Shown: piece by piece, positions 49,018 through 59,646 of the stretch
Numbering within the stretch: position 1 is the first letter of the stretch
Layout of the letters: the number at the start of each line of letters is the position of its first letter
Translations under genes and position numbers: made by a program
Notes under the pieces: model-generated
What the model saw: only the letters and a program-made list of their open reading frames with translations
Databases searched by the model: none
What the model was told of the DNA's origin: nothing
NCBI RefSeq assembly: GCF_002943715.1
Contig: NZ_MQUA01000013.1
Coordinates: 62,001 to 126,000 of the forward strand
DNA length: 64,000 bases
DNA from: Polaribacter filamentus
Lineage (GTDB): Bacteria > Bacteroidota > Bacteroidia > Flavobacteriales > Flavobacteriaceae
Reading direction: 5' to 3'

Positions 49018-49635
49018 ATGTCTGGGTTAATAGGAAGAAAAATTGGGATGACCAGCTTATTTGATGCAAACGGGAAGAATATTCCTTGTACTGTAATCGA
49101 AGCCGGTCCTTGCGTTGTTACCCAAGTCAGAACCAAAGAGGTTGATGGCTACAATGCACTACAACTTGGTTTCGATGACAAAAAAGCAAAGAGTTCTAAC
49201 AAAGCGTTAGATGGTCACTTTAAAAAAGCTGGCACCACTGCTAAAAAGAAAGTCGTTGAATTCCAAGGATATGAAGGAACGTTTAAATTAGGAGATTCGA
49301 TCACAGTAGCACATTTTGCTGAAGGAGAATTTGTAGATGTATCTGGTGTATCAAAAGGTAAAGGTTTTCAGGGAGTTGTTAAACGTCACGGTTTTGCCGG
49401 AGTTGGACAAGCTACTCATGGTCAACATAACCGTTTAAGAGCTCCAGGTTCTATTGGTGCTGCGTCATATCCTGCAAGAGTATTCAAAGGAATGCGTATG
49501 GCCGGAAGAATGGGTGGAGATAAAGTGAAAGTACAAAACTTAAGAGTATTAAAAGTAGTTGCTGAAAAGAACCTACTTATTGTTAAAGGAGCGATTCCTG
49601 GACACAAGAATGCTTTTGTAACTATTCAGAGATAA
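49018..49635 (+). CDS. rplC: 50S ribosomal protein L3
   Basis: 205 residues, [20 protein letters not shown] opening and the [15 protein letters not shown] ... [17 protein letters not shown] extension that reaches the peptidyl-transferase centre. The stop codon overlaps the rplD start (TAATG). First gene after the structured leader. Confidence 0.98.
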   Translation: MSGLIGRKIGMTSLFDANGKNIPCTVIEAGPCVVTQVRTKEVDGYNALQLGFDDKKAKSSNKALDGHFKKAGTTAKKKVVEFQGYEGTFKLGDSITVAHFAEGEFVDVSGVSKGKGFQGVVKRHGFAGVGQATHGQHNRLRAPGSIGAASYPARVFKGMRMAGRMGGDKVKVQNLRVLKVVAEKNLLIVKGAIPGHKNAFVTIQR

Positions 49636-50264
49636 TGGAAGTAGCAGTTTTAGATATTACAGGAAAAGATACAGGTAGAAAAGTTGAACTTTCTAGCGAT
49701 GTATTTGGTATAGCACCTAATGATCATGCAATCTATTTAGATGTAAAGCAGTACTTGGCAAATCAACGTCAAGGAACTCATAAATCTAAGGAGAGAGCAG
49801 AAATAGCAGGTTCTACAAGAAAGATAAAAAAACAAAAAGGAACTGGTACTGCGAGAGCAGGCTCTATCAAGTCCGGTGTTTTTAGAGGTGGAGGTCGTAT
49901 GTTCGGTCCAAGACCAAGAAGTTATTCTTTTAAATTGAATAAAAACTTAAAGCGTTTAGCTCGTAAATCAGCTTTAAGTATACAAGCAAACGACAATAAT
50001 TTAGTAGTTGTAGAAGACTTTAATTTTGACAGCCCAAAGACTAAGCACTTTGTGGATGTTTTAAAGGCTTTAGACTTAGGTGCTAGAAAATCATTGTTTG
50101 TGTTAGGTAGTGATAATGCGAATGTATATTTATCATCACGTAACTTAAAAAACTCTAAGGTAATAAACGCTTCAGAAATAAACACATATGGTGTTTTAAA
50201 TGCTAGTAAAATAGTGATTACTGAAAGTTCTTTGGAAGAAATTAACACTAATTTAAGCAAATAG
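49635..50264 (+). CDS. rplD: 50S ribosomal protein L4
   Basis: 209 residues; conserved loop [19 protein letters not shown] and [20 protein letters not shown], which lines the exit tunnel. In gamma-Proteobacteria L4 also represses its own operon; the leader before rplC might serve a similar end here. Confidence 0.97.
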   Translation: MEVAVLDITGKDTGRKVELSSDVFGIAPNDHAIYLDVKQYLANQRQGTHKSKERAEIAGSTRKIKKQKGTGTARAGSIKSGVFRGGGRMFGPRPRSYSFKLNKNLKRLARKSALSIQANDNNLVVVEDFNFDSPKTKHFVDVLKALDLGARKSLFVLGSDNANVYLSSRNLKNSKVINASEINTYGVLNASKIVITESSLEEINTNLSK

Positions 50265-50273
50265 GGATTCACA

Positions 50274-50564
50274 ATGAGTATTTTAATAAAACCTATTATT
50301 ACGGAAAAAGCAACAAATCATAGCGAAATATTTAATCGTTATACGTTTGTAGTAGATAAGAAAGCTAATAAATTAGAAATTAAAAATGCTGTTGAGTCAG
50401 CTTACGGAGTTTCTATATCAAGCGTTAAGACTTTAAATTATCCAATTCAAAGAAATACTAAGTTTACTAAAAAAGGTTTAGTTACTGGTATTAAAAGTGG
50501 GTACAAAAAAGCTGTCGTTCAATTAGCAGAAGGAGAAAGCATTGATTTTTATAACAATCTTTAA
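50274..50564 (+). CDS. rplW: 50S ribosomal protein L23
   Basis: 96 residues, LIKPIITEKATNHSEIFNRY opening; located at the tunnel exit, docking site for trigger factor and SRP. 9 bp after rplD. Confidence 0.97.
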   Translation: MSILIKPIITEKATNHSEIFNRYTFVVDKKANKLEIKNAVESAYGVSISSVKTLNYPIQRNTKFTKKGLVTGIKSGYKKAVVQLAEGESIDFYNNL

Positions 50565-50579
50565 GAACAAAGACACAAA

Positions 50580-51404
50580 ATGTCAGTTAGAAAATTAAAA
50601 CCAATAACACCAGGTCAGCGTTTTAGAGTTGTAAATGGGTTCGACGCCATTACAACTGATAAGCCGGAGAAAAGTTTACTTGCTCCGAAAAAAAGATCTG
50701 GAGGTCGAAACAGTCAAGGTAGAATGACAACTCGTAATATAGGAGGTGGTCATAAACAAAGATATCGTATTATCGATTTCAAAAAAGATAAAAACGGTAT
50801 TCCTGCAACAGTTAAAACAATAGAGTACGATCCAAATCGTACAGCATTTATTGCACTATTGAGTTATGCTGATGGTGAAAAACGTTATGTGATTGCACAA
50901 AACGGTTTAAACGTAGGTCAAGTAGTTGTATCAGGTACTGGAGTTGCTCCAGAGATTGGTAACTCAATGGCTTTAAGTGAAATTCCTTTAGGAACTACAA
51001 TTTCTTGTATAGAATTACGTCCAGGACAAGGAGCTGTTATGGCTCGTTCTGCGGGTTCTTTTGCTCAATTAATGGCAAGAGCTGGTAAGTATGCAACTGT
51101 GAAATTGCCTTCTGGTGAAACTAGATTAATCTTGTTAACTTGTACGGCTACAATTGGAGTTGTATCTAATTCAGATCATCAATTATTAGTATCTGGTAAA
51201 GCAGGTAGAAGAAGATGGTTGGGTAGAAGACCAAGAGTAAATGCAGTAAGAATGAATCCTGTGGATCACCCAATGGGTGGTGGTGAAGGACGTGCTTCTG
51301 GAGGTCATCCAAGATCGAGAAACGGTATTCCTGCGAAAGGATTCAAAACTAGATCTAAGACTAAAGCTAGTAATAAGTATATTATAGAACGTAGAAAGAA
51401 ATAA
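50580..51404 (+). CDS. rplB: 50S ribosomal protein L2
   Basis: 274 residues; the [21 protein letters not shown]-terminal arm and the catalytic-core segment [18 protein letters not shown] with the conserved His are present. Confidence 0.98.
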   Translation: MSVRKLKPITPGQRFRVVNGFDAITTDKPEKSLLAPKKRSGGRNSQGRMTTRNIGGGHKQRYRIIDFKKDKNGIPATVKTIEYDPNRTAFIALLSYADGEKRYVIAQNGLNVGQVVVSGTGVAPEIGNSMALSEIPLGTTISCIELRPGQGAVMARSAGSFAQLMARAGKYATVKLPSGETRLILLTCTATIGVVSNSDHQLLVSGKAGRRRWLGRRPRVNAVRMNPVDHPMGGGEGRASGGHPRSRNGIPAKGFKTRSKTKASNKYIIERRKK

Positions 51405-51410
51405 TAAGTT

Positions 51411-51689
51411 ATGGCAAGATCATTAAAAAAAGGACCTTACGTTCACTATAAGTTAGAGAAAAAAGTGTTAGCTAATGTAGAGGCTGGTAACAAAACTGTA
51501 ATCAAAACTTGGTCTAGAGCAAGTATGATTACTCCAGATTTTGTAGGACAAACAATTGCTGTTCATAATGGACGTCAATTTGTACCAGTTTATGTTACAG
51601 AAAACATGGTAGGGCATAAATTAGGCGAATTTTCACCAACTCGTTCATTTAGAGGACATGCTGGTGCAAAAAATAAAGGAAAAAAATAG
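51411..51689 (+). CDS. rpsS: 30S ribosomal protein S19
   Basis: 92 residues, [20 protein letters not shown] opening and [21 protein letters not shown] (in part) core; binds S13 in the 30S head. 6 bp after rplB. Confidence 0.98.
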   Translation: MARSLKKGPYVHYKLEKKVLANVEAGNKTVIKTWSRASMITPDFVGQTIAVHNGRQFVPVYVTENMVGHKLGEFSPTRSFRGHAGAKNKGKK

Positions 51690-51695
51690 CAGGAA

Positions 51696-52100
51696 ATGGG
51701 AGTTCGTAAAAAAAATATGGCAGATCAGTTAAAAGCAGATAGAAAGCAACGTGCTTTCGCAAAGCTTACTAACTGTCCTACGTCACCAAGAAAAATGCGT
51801 TTAGTAGCAGATCAAGTAAGAGGTGTTGAAGTTGAAAAAGCTTTGCAAATCTTAAAATTTAGCCCTAAAGAAGCATCGATAAATTTAGAGAAATTGTTAT
51901 TGTCTGCAATTGCAAACTGGCAAGCTAAAAATGAAGATGAGTCTATAGAAGATGCTAAATTATTTGTAAAATCTATTTGTGTAGATAGCGCAGGGATGTT
52001 AAAAAGATTAAGACCAGCTCCACAAGGGCGTGCACACAGAATACGCAAGCGTTCTAACCACGTTACTTTAGAGTTAGGTAGTAAAAATTTAAGTAATTAA
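51696..52100 (+). CDS. rplV: 50S ribosomal protein L22
   Basis: 134 residues, [18 protein letters not shown] core and the C-terminal hairpin ([20 protein letters not shown]) that enters the exit tunnel. The MGVRKK start gives a longer N-terminus than in E. coli, as is usual in Flavobacteria. Confidence 0.97.
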   Translation: MGVRKKNMADQLKADRKQRAFAKLTNCPTSPRKMRLVADQVRGVEVEKALQILKFSPKEASINLEKLLLSAIANWQAKNEDESIEDAKLFVKSICVDSAGMLKRLRPAPQGRAHRIRKRSNHVTLELGSKNLSN

Positions 52101-52111
52101 TCAAGGTAGAA

Positions 52112-52834
52112 ATGGGACAAAAAACTAATCCAATAGGAAATCGTTTAGGAATCATCAGAGGTTGGGAATCTAACTGGTATGGCGGCAATGACTACGGAGA
52201 TAAATTAGCTGAAGATTTTAAGATAAGAGAGTATGTAAATGCTAGATTATCGAAGGCAAGTGTTTCTAGAGTAATTATAGAGCGTACACTTAAACTTGTA
52301 ACCGTTACTATCACTACCGCAAGGCCAGGTATTATTATCGGGAAAGGTGGACAAGAGGTAGACAAGTTAAAAGAAGAGCTTAAAAAAATTACAGGTAAAG
52401 AAGTTCAAATTAATATTTTTGAAATTAAACGTCCGGAACTAGATGCTAAGTTAGTAGCAGTTAGTGTTGCGCGTCAAATTGAGAATAGAATTTCTTATAA
52501 GAGAGCTACTAAAATGGCTATTCAGGCTACAATGCGTATGAATGCTGAAGGAATTAAAATTCAAATCTCAGGTCGTTTAAACGGAGCTGAAATGGCGCGT
52601 TCAGAGCATTATAAAGAAGGTAGAATTCCTCTTTCTACTTTTAGGGCTGACATCGATTATGCACTTGTAGAAGCTCATACACAATACGGAAGACTCGGTG
52701 TTAAAGTATGGATTATGAAGGGTGAGGTTTATGGTAAAAGAGAATTATCTCCATTAGTTGGTTTGTCTAAAAAGCAAAGTGGCGCTAAAGGAGGAGATGG
52801 GACTAAACGTCAGCAACCTCGTAGAAGAAAATAA
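52112..52834 (+). CDS. rpsC: 30S ribosomal protein S3
   Basis: 240 residues; KH domain with [15 protein letters not shown] and the C-terminal [12 protein letters not shown] mRNA-entry region, ending in a basic tail. Confidence 0.98.
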   Translation: MGQKTNPIGNRLGIIRGWESNWYGGNDYGDKLAEDFKIREYVNARLSKASVSRVIIERTLKLVTVTITTARPGIIIGKGGQEVDKLKEELKKITGKEVQINIFEIKRPELDAKLVAVSVARQIENRISYKRATKMAIQATMRMNAEGIKIQISGRLNGAEMARSEHYKEGRIPLSTFRADIDYALVEAHTQYGRLGVKVWIMKGEVYGKRELSPLVGLSKKQSGAKGGDGTKRQQPRRRK

Positions 52835-52856
52835 TTTTTAAAATTAGAAATTAAAA

Positions 52857-53306
52857 ATGTTACAGCCAAAAAGAGTAAAATACCGTAAGGTACAGAAGGG
52901 GAAAGGAAATATGTCTGGTTTATCCGGAAGAGGGAATCAACTTTCTAACGGAATGTTTGGTATCAAATCTGTAGATCAGAATTTATTAACTTCTCGTCAG
53001 ATTGAGGCAGCTCGTATCGCAGCAACTCGTCATATGAAAAGAGAAGGGCAGTTATGGATTAAAATATTCCCAGACAAGCCTATTACCAAAAAACCTTTAG
53101 AGGTACGTATGGGTAAGGGTAAAGGAGCACCAGATCATTTTGTTGCAGTTATTAAACCGGGTAGAATTTTGTTTGAAATTGGTGGTGTATCAATGGATGT
53201 GGCAAAAGAAGCTTTACGTTTAGCGGCTCAAAAACTTCCAGTAAGAACGAAGTTTGTGGTGGCAAGAGATTTTGATGTTGACGTACTAACACATAATTCT
53301 AAATAA
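52857..53306 (+). CDS. rplP: 50S ribosomal protein L16
   Basis: 149 residues, [20 protein letters not shown] opening, [20 protein letters not shown] core near the A site. Slightly longer than the 136-142 residue norm because of its C-terminus. Confidence 0.98.
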   Translation: MLQPKRVKYRKVQKGKGNMSGLSGRGNQLSNGMFGIKSVDQNLLTSRQIEAARIAATRHMKREGQLWIKIFPDKPITKKPLEVRMGKGKGAPDHFVAVIKPGRILFEIGGVSMDVAKEALRLAAQKLPVRTKFVVARDFDVDVLTHNSK

Positions 53307-53307
53307 A

Positions 53308-53499
53308 ATGAAACAATCAGAAGTAAAAGAATTATCTATAGCAGATCTTAACGAGAAGCTTGGAGCGTTGCAAAAGAATTATACTGATCTTAAAATGGCT
53401 CACGCAATAACTCCTCTGGAGAATCCATTGCAATTGAGAGGATTAAGAAGAACTGTAGCAAGAATTGCAACAGAATTAACAAAAAGAGAATTACAATAA
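53308..53499 (+). CDS. rpmC: 50S ribosomal protein L29
   Basis: 63 residues, two-helix protein with the LSIADLNEKLGALQKNYTDL motif and RRTVARIATEL tail. One base after rplP. Confidence 0.97.
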   Translation: MKQSEVKELSIADLNEKLGALQKNYTDLKMAHAITPLENPLQLRGLRRTVARIATELTKRELQ

Positions 53500-53519
53500 T
53501 TCTATAGTCAGTTTTAAAG

Positions 53520-53777
53520 ATGGAAAAAAGAAATCTTAGAAAAGAGAGAATTGGTGTTGTTTCGAGTAGCAAAATGGAGAAATCTATTGTTGTGGCTGAA
53601 ACAAAGAGAGTAAAGCACCCGATGTACGGAAAGTTCGTATTAAAGACTAAGAAGTACGTTGCACACGACGAAAAGAATGATTGCAACGAGGGAGATACTG
53701 TTAGAATCATGGAAACTAGACCTATGAGTAAATCTAAGCGTTGGAGATTAGTAGAAATCCTAGAAAGAGCTAAATAA
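53520..53777 (+). CDS. rpsQ: 30S ribosomal protein S17
   Basis: 85 residues, [20 protein letters not shown] (OB fold) and [18 protein letters not shown] tail. Confidence 0.98.
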   Translation: MEKRNLRKERIGVVSSSKMEKSIVVAETKRVKHPMYGKFVLKTKKYVAHDEKNDCNEGDTVRIMETRPMSKSKRWRLVEILERAK

Positions 53778-53778
53778 T

Positions 53779-54147
53779 ATGTTACAGACAGAATCAAGAT
53801 TAAAGGTAGCAGATAATACTGGAGCCAAAGAGGTTTTAGTAATCAGAGTTTTGGGAGGAACGAGAAAACGTTACGCAAGTATTGGTGACAAAATTGTGGT
53901 ATCTATAAAGTCGGCAACTCCTAACGGGACTGTGAAAAAAGGTCAAGTATCAAGAGCAGTTGTTGTTAGAACTAAGAAAGAAGTTAGACGTAAGGATGGA
54001 TCATATATCAGGTTTGATGATAACGCTTGTGTACTTTTAAATCCTACAGAGGAAATGAGAGGAACTCGTGTTTTTGGGCCCGTTGCTCGTGAGCTTCGTG
54101 AGAAACAATTCATGAAAATAGTATCATTAGCACCTGAAGTGCTTTAA
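53779..54147 (+). CDS. rplN: 50S ribosomal protein L14
   Basis: 122 residues, [20 protein letters not shown] opening, [20 protein letters not shown] near the end. One base after rpsQ. Confidence 0.98.
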   Translation: MLQTESRLKVADNTGAKEVLVIRVLGGTRKRYASIGDKIVVSIKSATPNGTVKKGQVSRAVVVRTKKEVRRKDGSYIRFDDNACVLLNPTEEMRGTRVFGPVARELREKQFMKIVSLAPEVL

Positions 54148-54160
54148 ATTATTATACAAG

Positions 54161-54463
54161 ATGAAGAAGTTTAAGATTAAATCAGGAGACACTGTAAAAG
54201 TAATTGCAGGAGACCATAAAGGATCTGAAGGTAAAGTTTTAGAAATCATAAAGGAGAAAGACAGAGTTTTAGTAGAGGGTGTGAACTTAGTTTCTAAGCA
54301 CACGAAACCTAGCGCTCAAAGTCCTCAAGGTGGTATCGTAAAAAAAGAAGCATCACTGCACATTTCTAACTTAATGTTAGTTGAAGAAGGTGTAGCTGTA
54401 AGAGTAGGTTATAAAGTTGATGGAGATACTAAGACTAGAGTCTCTAAAAAAACTAAAAAATAG
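54161..54463 (+). CDS. rplX: 50S ribosomal protein L24
   Basis: 100 residues with the KOW motif ([20 protein letters not shown]). Assembly initiator of the 50S subunit. Confidence 0.97.
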   Translation: MKKFKIKSGDTVKVIAGDHKGSEGKVLEIIKEKDRVLVEGVNLVSKHTKPSAQSPQGGIVKKEASLHISNLMLVEEGVAVRVGYKVDGDTKTRVSKKTKK

Positions 54464-54471
54464 GAATAATC

Positions 54472-55023
54472 ATGAGTTACGTACCAAGATTAAAAGCAGA
54501 ATACAAAGAAAGAGTAATTAAAGCTCTTACTGAAGAATTCAGTTATAAGAATGTAATGCAAGTGCCTAAATTAGAGAAAATTGTTATCTCTAAGGGTGTT
54601 GGTGCTGCAATCGCAGATAAGAAATTAATAGATTATGCTTTAGAAGAAGTGACTAAGATTACTGGTCAAAAAGCAATATCTACGATGTCTAAGAAAGATG
54701 TTGCAGCATTTAAGTTGCGTAAAGGAATGCCAATTGGCGTTAAAGTTACTTTACGTGGGGATAAAATGTACGAATTTTTAGATAGACTTGTTACAGCTTC
54801 GTTACCTCGTGTAAGGGACTTTAACGGTATAAAAGCTAGCGGTTTTGATGGAAGAGGTAATTACAATTTAGGAATTACTGAGCAGATCATTTACCCAGAA
54901 ATTAATATTGATCAAGTGAAAAAAATTAACGGTATGGACATTACATTCGTAACATCTGCAAATACTGATAAAGAAGCGAAGTCATTATTAGGCGAATTAG
55001 GTTTACCATTCAAAAAAAATTAA
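54472..55023 (+). CDS. rplE: 50S ribosomal protein L5
   Basis: 183 residues, [20 protein letters not shown] opening and the [20 protein letters not shown] core; binds 5S rRNA and the P-site tRNA. Confidence 0.98.
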   Translation: MSYVPRLKAEYKERVIKALTEEFSYKNVMQVPKLEKIVISKGVGAAIADKKLIDYALEEVTKITGQKAISTMSKKDVAAFKLRKGMPIGVKVTLRGDKMYEFLDRLVTASLPRVRDFNGIKASGFDGRGNYNLGITEQIIYPEINIDQVKKINGMDITFVTSANTDKEAKSLLGELGLPFKKN

Positions 55024-55026
55024 GAA

Positions 55027-55296
55027 ATGGCTAAAGAATCAATGAAAGCGCGAGAGCGCAAGAGAGAACGTATTGTTGCAAAATATGCTGAAAAGAGGAA
55101 AGCTTTAAAAGAAGCTGGAGACTATGAAGGTTTGCAAAAATTACCAAAAAATGCATCGCCTGTTAGATTGCACAATAGATGTAAATTAACTGGTCGTCCA
55201 AAAGGATATATGCGTCAGTTTGGTCTTTCTCGTGTAACGTTCCGTGAAATGGCGAATCAAGGATTGATACCAGGTGTTAGAAAGGCAAGTTGGTAG
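55027..55296 (+). CDS. rpsN: 30S ribosomal protein S14 (zinc-free long form)
   Basis: 89 residues; [19 protein letters not shown] core and ASW C-terminus. The CxxC-type zinc motif of the short form is absent, so it is the zinc-independent type. It ends the rplC unit; a terminator/promoter follows. Confidence 0.98.
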   Translation: MAKESMKARERKRERIVAKYAEKRKALKEAGDYEGLQKLPKNASPVRLHNRCKLTGRPKGYMRQFGLSRVTFREMANQGLIPGVRKASW

Positions 55297-55320
55297 AAAT
55301 CAAAAATAAAGTATAAGAAT

Positions 55321-55359
55321 AAAAATAGAATGTGTATCTTTGCACGCTCTATTTTTTTT
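55321..55359 (+). terminator. Terminator after rpsN, with a promoter box in the loop
   Basis: Stem AAAAATAGA (55321-55329) with TCTATTTTT (55348-55356) and a T8 run (55352-55359). The 18-base loop holds TATCTTTG. Confidence 0.55.
55335..55342 (+). promoter_or_regulatory. Candidate -7 promoter box for the rpsH operon
   Basis: TATCTTTG followed by CAC is an exact TAnnTTTG match and would produce a leader of about 110 nt with a GAAA-capped hairpin (ACAGA-GAAA-TCTGT, 55398-55411). No TTTG at -33. Confidence 0.55.
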
Positions 55360-55458
55360 CAATATTAGAATTTTAACTGATTATAGGTTTAGTTATCACA
55401 GAGAAATCTGTAGGACAAATAGAGGTAATTAAAAACCGTAATCGCAATATAAATAAAT

Positions 55459-55857
55459 ATGTATACAGATCCAATCGCGGATTTTCTTACTAGAGTAAGA
55501 AATGCAATCGCAGCAGGGCACAGAGTAGTAGAAATTCCGGCTTCAAATTTGAAGAAGGAAATGACTAAAATTTTGTTTGATCAAGGATATATTTTAAGCT
55601 ATCAATTTAATGATAATAAGGTTCAAGGATCTATCAAGATAGCTTTAAAATATGACAGAGACACAAAAGAGTCAGTAATTAGAAAAATTCAACGTATCAG
55701 TACACCTGGTTTGCGTAAATATGTTGGCTCTACAGAGATGCCAAGGGTATTAAACGGACTTGGTATTGCTATTGTTTCTACATCTAAGGGTGTAATGACA
55801 AATAAAAAAGCACGTCTTGAGAAAGTTGGAGGAGAGGTTTTATGTTATGTTTATTAA
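55459..55857 (+). CDS. rpsH: 30S ribosomal protein S8
   Basis: 132 residues, MYTDPIADFLTRVRNAIAAG opening and STSKGVMTNKKARLEKVGGE C-terminal RNA-binding part. It heads a second transcription unit with its own 160-bp upstream region. Confidence 0.98.
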   Translation: MYTDPIADFLTRVRNAIAAGHRVVEIPASNLKKEMTKILFDQGYILSYQFNDNKVQGSIKIALKYDRDTKESVIRKIQRISTPGLRKYVGSTEMPRVLNGLGIAIVSTSKGVMTNKKARLEKVGGEVLCYVY

Positions 55858-55867
55858 TCTATAAGAA

Positions 55868-56413
55868 ATGAGTAGAATAGGAAAAAATCCCGTTAGCATT
55901 TCACAAGGTGTAGATGTAAACATAAAAGACAATGTTATAACTGTTAAAGGAACGTTAGGAGAATTAACTCAAACTATTTCAAACGGTATTTCAATAGTAA
56001 TTGAAGATGGTATTATCACTTTAGATAGAGCGTCCGAAAGTAAAGACCATAAAGCACAACATGGTTTAATGAGAGCGTTAGTCAGTAATATGGTTGATGG
56101 TGTAAGTAAAGGTTGGACTAAAGATTTAGAACTTGTAGGTGTTGGTTATAGAGCATCATGTCAAGGTCAGAAATTAGATTTAGCGTTAGGTTACTCTCAT
56201 AATATTGTTTTAGAAATAGCTCCAGAAGTTAAAGTCGAAACAATATCTGAGAAAGGGAAAAACCCGGTCATTAAATTATCTTCATTTGACAAACAACTCG
56301 TTGGTCAAATTGCTGCTAAGATTCGTTCTTTCAGAGCTCCAGAGCCTTATAAAGGAAAAGGAGTTAAGTTTGTTGGTGAATTATTAAGAAGAAAAGCAGG
56401 TAAATCTGCATAA
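55868..56413 (+). CDS. rplF: 50S ribosomal protein L6
   Basis: 181 residues, [20 protein letters not shown] opening and the [21 protein letters not shown]-terminus close to the GTPase centre. Confidence 0.98.
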   Translation: MSRIGKNPVSISQGVDVNIKDNVITVKGTLGELTQTISNGISIVIEDGIITLDRASESKDHKAQHGLMRALVSNMVDGVSKGWTKDLELVGVGYRASCQGQKLDLALGYSHNIVLEIAPEVKVETISEKGKNPVIKLSSFDKQLVGQIAAKIRSFRAPEPYKGKGVKFVGELLRRKAGKSA

Positions 56414-56424
56414 TACATAGCATT

Positions 56425-56775
56425 ATGGCATTATCAAAGCTACAAAGAAGAACTAGAATTAAGCGTCGAATTAGAAAAATTATTTCTGGTACTCCTACAA
56501 AACCAAGATTATCGGTTTATAGAAGTAACAAAGAAATATACGCGCAACTAGTTGACGATGTAAATGGAGTAACATTAGCTTCAGTTTCATCTAGAGATAA
56601 AGAAATAAAAGCAGATACTAAGGTAGAAGCGGCAGCAGCTGTTGGTAAAACAATCGCTGAGAAAGCTGTTAAAGCTGGAGTTGAAACAATTGCTTTTGAC
56701 AGAAATGGGTATTTATACCACGGTAGAGTTAAAGTATTAGCTGATGCTGCAAGAGAATCTGGTTTAAAATTTTAA
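56425..56775 (+). CDS. rplR: 50S ribosomal protein L18
   Basis: 116 residues, [20 protein letters not shown] opening, [20 protein letters not shown] end; binds 5S rRNA. Confidence 0.98.
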   Translation: MALSKLQRRTRIKRRIRKIISGTPTKPRLSVYRSNKEIYAQLVDDVNGVTLASVSSRDKEIKADTKVEAAAAVGKTIAEKAVKAGVETIAFDRNGYLYHGRVKVLADAARESGLKF

Positions 56776-56781
56776 GAAATT

Positions 56782-57303
56782 ATGCAAGGTTATAAAAACG
56801 TAGAAAGAGTTAAACCAAGTGGACTAGAGCTTGTAGATAGATTAGTTGGTGTACAACGTGTTACTAAAGTAACTAAGGGTGGTAGAGCATTTGGTTTCTC
56901 TGCAATCGTAGTAGTTGGTGATGGTAATGGAGTTGTTGGGCATGGATTAGGGAAATCTAAAGATGTTTCTTCAGCAATCGCTAAAGCGATTGAAGACGCA
57001 AAGAAAAATTTAGTAAGAATACCAATTTTAGAAGCAACTTTACCTCATGAACAAAAAGGGAAGTTTGGTGGAGCGAAAGTTTTCCTTAAGCCAGCATCTC
57101 ATGGTACAGGAGTTATTGCTGGTGGTGCTGTAAGGCACGTATTAGAGTCAGTTGGTATACATGATGTATTATCGAAATCTCAAGGTTCATCAAATCCTCA
57201 CAACGTAGTAAAAGCGACTTTTAATGCTTTATTACAATTACGCAGTGCTGGTTCGATTGCGAAACAAAGAGGGATTTCTTTAGAGAAAGTATTTAACGGA
57301 TAA
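56782..57303 (+). CDS. rpsE: 30S ribosomal protein S5
   Basis: 173 residues; [20 protein letters not shown] and [18 protein letters not shown] segments of the double-stranded RNA-binding and decoding-fidelity domains. Confidence 0.98.
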   Translation: MQGYKNVERVKPSGLELVDRLVGVQRVTKVTKGGRAFGFSAIVVVGDGNGVVGHGLGKSKDVSSAIAKAIEDAKKNLVRIPILEATLPHEQKGKFGGAKVFLKPASHGTGVIAGGAVRHVLESVGIHDVLSKSQGSSNPHNVVKATFNALLQLRSAGSIAKQRGISLEKVFNG

Positions 57304-57314
57304 ATCTAAGAACG

Positions 57315-57497
57315 ATGACAAGAATTAAAGTTACACAAGTAAAAAGTCAAATCGGGCGTCTTCAGAGTCAAAAGAGAACTTTAGAGGCATTAGGTTTACG
57401 TAAAATGAACCAGACTGTTGAGCACGAGGCAACTCCTTCAATAGTTGGTATGGTAAATACAGTTAAACACTTAGTTTCTTTCGAAGAAATTAAATAA
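57315..57497 (+). CDS. rpmD: 50S ribosomal protein L30
   Basis: 60 residues, RIKVTQVKSQIGRLQSQKRT and TPSIVGMVNTVKHLVSFEEI; complete. Confidence 0.97.
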   Translation: MTRIKVTQVKSQIGRLQSQKRTLEALGLRKMNQTVEHEATPSIVGMVNTVKHLVSFEEIK

Positions 57498-57510
57498 GAT
57501 ATTTAGAAAA

Positions 57511-57960
57511 ATGAGTTTACATAATTTAACACCCGCAGAAGGTTCCATTAAAAAAGGAAAAAGAATTGCACGTGGTGAAGGTTCTGGCCATGGTGGTACT
57601 GCTACTAGAGGTCATAAAGGACAAAAATCGCGTTCAGGTTATTCTAGAAAAATCGGTTTTGAAGGAGGGCAGATGCCACTTCAAAGACGTGTGCCAAAAT
57701 TTGGTTTCACAAACATAAACCGTAAGGAATATCAAGGAATCAACTTGGATAAATTACAATCTTTGGTTGATAGCGGAAAGATAACAGATACAGTTAATTT
57801 AGAAAATCTAGTTGCTATTGGTTTAGCAGGTAAAAACGACTTAGTTAAAATATTAGGTGGTGGAGAATTAAAGGCTAAATTAAACATAACTGTACATAAA
57901 TTTACAGCAACAGCAAAAGCGGCTATTGAAGCAGCTGGAGGTGAAACTGTTACTTTATAA
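57511..57960 (+). CDS. rplO: 50S ribosomal protein L15
   Basis: 149 residues, LHNLTPAEGSIKKGKRIARG opening, GHGGTATRGHKGQKSRSGYS basic loop, and the C-terminal Rossmann-like domain. Confidence 0.98.
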   Translation: MSLHNLTPAEGSIKKGKRIARGEGSGHGGTATRGHKGQKSRSGYSRKIGFEGGQMPLQRRVPKFGFTNINRKEYQGINLDKLQSLVDSGKITDTVNLENLVAIGLAGKNDLVKILGGGELKAKLNITVHKFTATAKAAIEAAGGETVTL

Positions 57961-57970
57961 GAAATTGTAA

Positions 57971-59295
57971 ATGATGAATTTTATAAATAGATTAAAAGAC
58001 ATTTTTAGCATCGAGGAATTAAAGAATAAAATTCTTCTTACGATCGGTTTAATTGCTGTTTACCGTTTTATGGCAGCTGTTCCATTACCTGGAATAGATC
58101 CATTGCAGTTATCAGCTTTAAAAGAAAGTACTTCAGGTGGTCTTTTAGGTTTATTAAATGCATTTACAGGAGGAGCATTTGCTAGGGCGTCAGTAATGGC
58201 TCTTGGTATTATGCCATATATTTCTGCATCTATTGTAGTTCAGTTAATGGGAATTGCGGTTCCTTATCTACAGAAGCTACAAAAGGATGGAGAAAGTGGA
58301 CGTAAAAAAATTACTCAGATAACAAGATGGTTAACAATTGGTATTACGTTAGTGCAGGCACCAACGTATATCACTGCTATTAAAACACAATTTGGTCTAG
58401 GACCTGAAGCTTTTTTAGTAAGTGGAGCTACTTTTTGGATATCATCTATCATTATTTTAACTGCAGGAACAATTTTTGCGATGTGGTTGGGTGAGCGTAT
58501 TACAGACAAAGGTGTTGGTAATGGTATTTCATTATTAATTACTGTTGGTATTATCGCCAATTTCCCTGCGGCATTTTTACAGGAATTTGTTGCAAAAACA
58601 ACAAATGCAGGAGCTGGGGGGTAATGATGATTTTAATTGAAATCATTGTTTGGTTTGTAGTAATTTTATTAACTGTATTATTAGTAACGGCTGTTCGTAA
58701 AATTGCAGTTCAATATGCTAGAAGAACGGTTGCTGGAAATGTTCAAAATGTTGCGGGATCAAGGGATTATATTCCATTGAAGTTAAACGCTGCGGGTGTT
58801 ATGCCTATTATTTTTGCACAAGCAATTATGTTTTTACCAGTTGCATTGGCTCAAAGATTTCCATTTATGGCGGGTTTACAAGATATGAATGGTTTTGGTT
58901 ACAATGTTATTTTTGCATTTTTGATTATCATTTTTAGTTATTTTTATACTGCTATTACTATTCCAACGAATAAAATGGCGGATGATTTAAAGAGAAGTGG
59001 TGGTTTTATTCCTGGTATTAGACCAGGGAAAGATACTGCAGATAGATTAGATAGTGTTTTATCTAGAATCACATTGCCAGGATCGTTATTTTTAGCGGCT
59101 TTATCAATCTTACCTGCAATTGCATTTAAGTTTGGGATTCAGCAAAGTTGGGCAATGTTTTATGGTGGAACATCTTTAATAATTATGGTAGGAGTTGCAA
59201 TTGATACTTTGCAGCAAATAAATTCTTATTTATTAAATCGTCACTATGATGGTTTAATGAAGACAGGGAATAGTAACAGAAAATCGAATAAATAA
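57971..59295 (+). pseudogene. secY: Preprotein translocase subunit SecY, split by a -1 frameshift (probably an error)
   Basis: Two adjoining frames, 57971-58624 (217 residues, helices 1-5) and 58624-59295 (223 residues, helices 6-10), make a normal ~441-residue SecY: the plug/TM2a region (GGLLGLLNAFTGGAFARASV, in part), ERITDKGVGNGISLLI, then DRLDSVLSRITLPGSLFLA. The first frame ends at TAA just after G6 (58616-58621); one more G gives AGGVMMILIEIIVWF and a single frame. The second ATG overlaps the stop (TAATG). The break falls in the TM5/TM6 hinge. As SecY is essential, a homopolymer miscall is the likely cause, though a coupled two-part SecY cannot be excluded. Confidence 0.9.
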
Positions 59296-59296
59296 T

Positions 59297-59512
59297 ATGG
59301 CTAAACAATCAGCTATTCAACAAGATGGGACAATTACAGAAGCATTATCAAATGCGATGTTCCGTGTAGAATTAGAAAATGGACATGTTGTTACGGCTCA
59401 CATTTCAGGTAAAATGCGTATGCATTATATTAAATTATTACCTGGGGATAAAGTAAAATTAGAAATGAGTCCATACGATTTATCAAAAGCAAGAATTACT
59501 TACAGATACTAA
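59297..59512 (+). CDS. infA: Translation initiation factor IF-1
   Basis: 71 residues, [20 protein letters not shown] opening, [22 protein letters not shown]-fold core. One base after secY. Confidence 0.98.
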   Translation: MAKQSAIQQDGTITEALSNAMFRVELENGHVVTAHISGKMRMHYIKLLPGDKVKLEMSPYDLSKARITYRY

Positions 59513-59529
59513 AAAAAAACATAGAACAG

Positions 59530-59646
59530 ATGAAAGTTAGAGCATCAGTCAAAAAAAGAAGTGCCGACTGCAAAATAGTGCGCAGAAAAGGTAGATTATA
59601 CGTAATTAATAAACAAAATCCTAGATTTAAACAAAGACAAGGGTAA
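59530..59646 (+). CDS. rpmJ: 50S ribosomal protein L36 (zinc-free form)
   Basis: A 38-residue gene: [20 protein letters not shown], then [18 protein letters not shown]. Only one of the three zinc cysteines is kept and the zinc His is replaced by Phe, so this is the zinc-independent form. Its TAA overlaps the rpsM ATG by one base. Confidence 0.97.
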   Translation: MKVRASVKKRSADCKIVRRKGRLYVINKQNPRFKQRQG

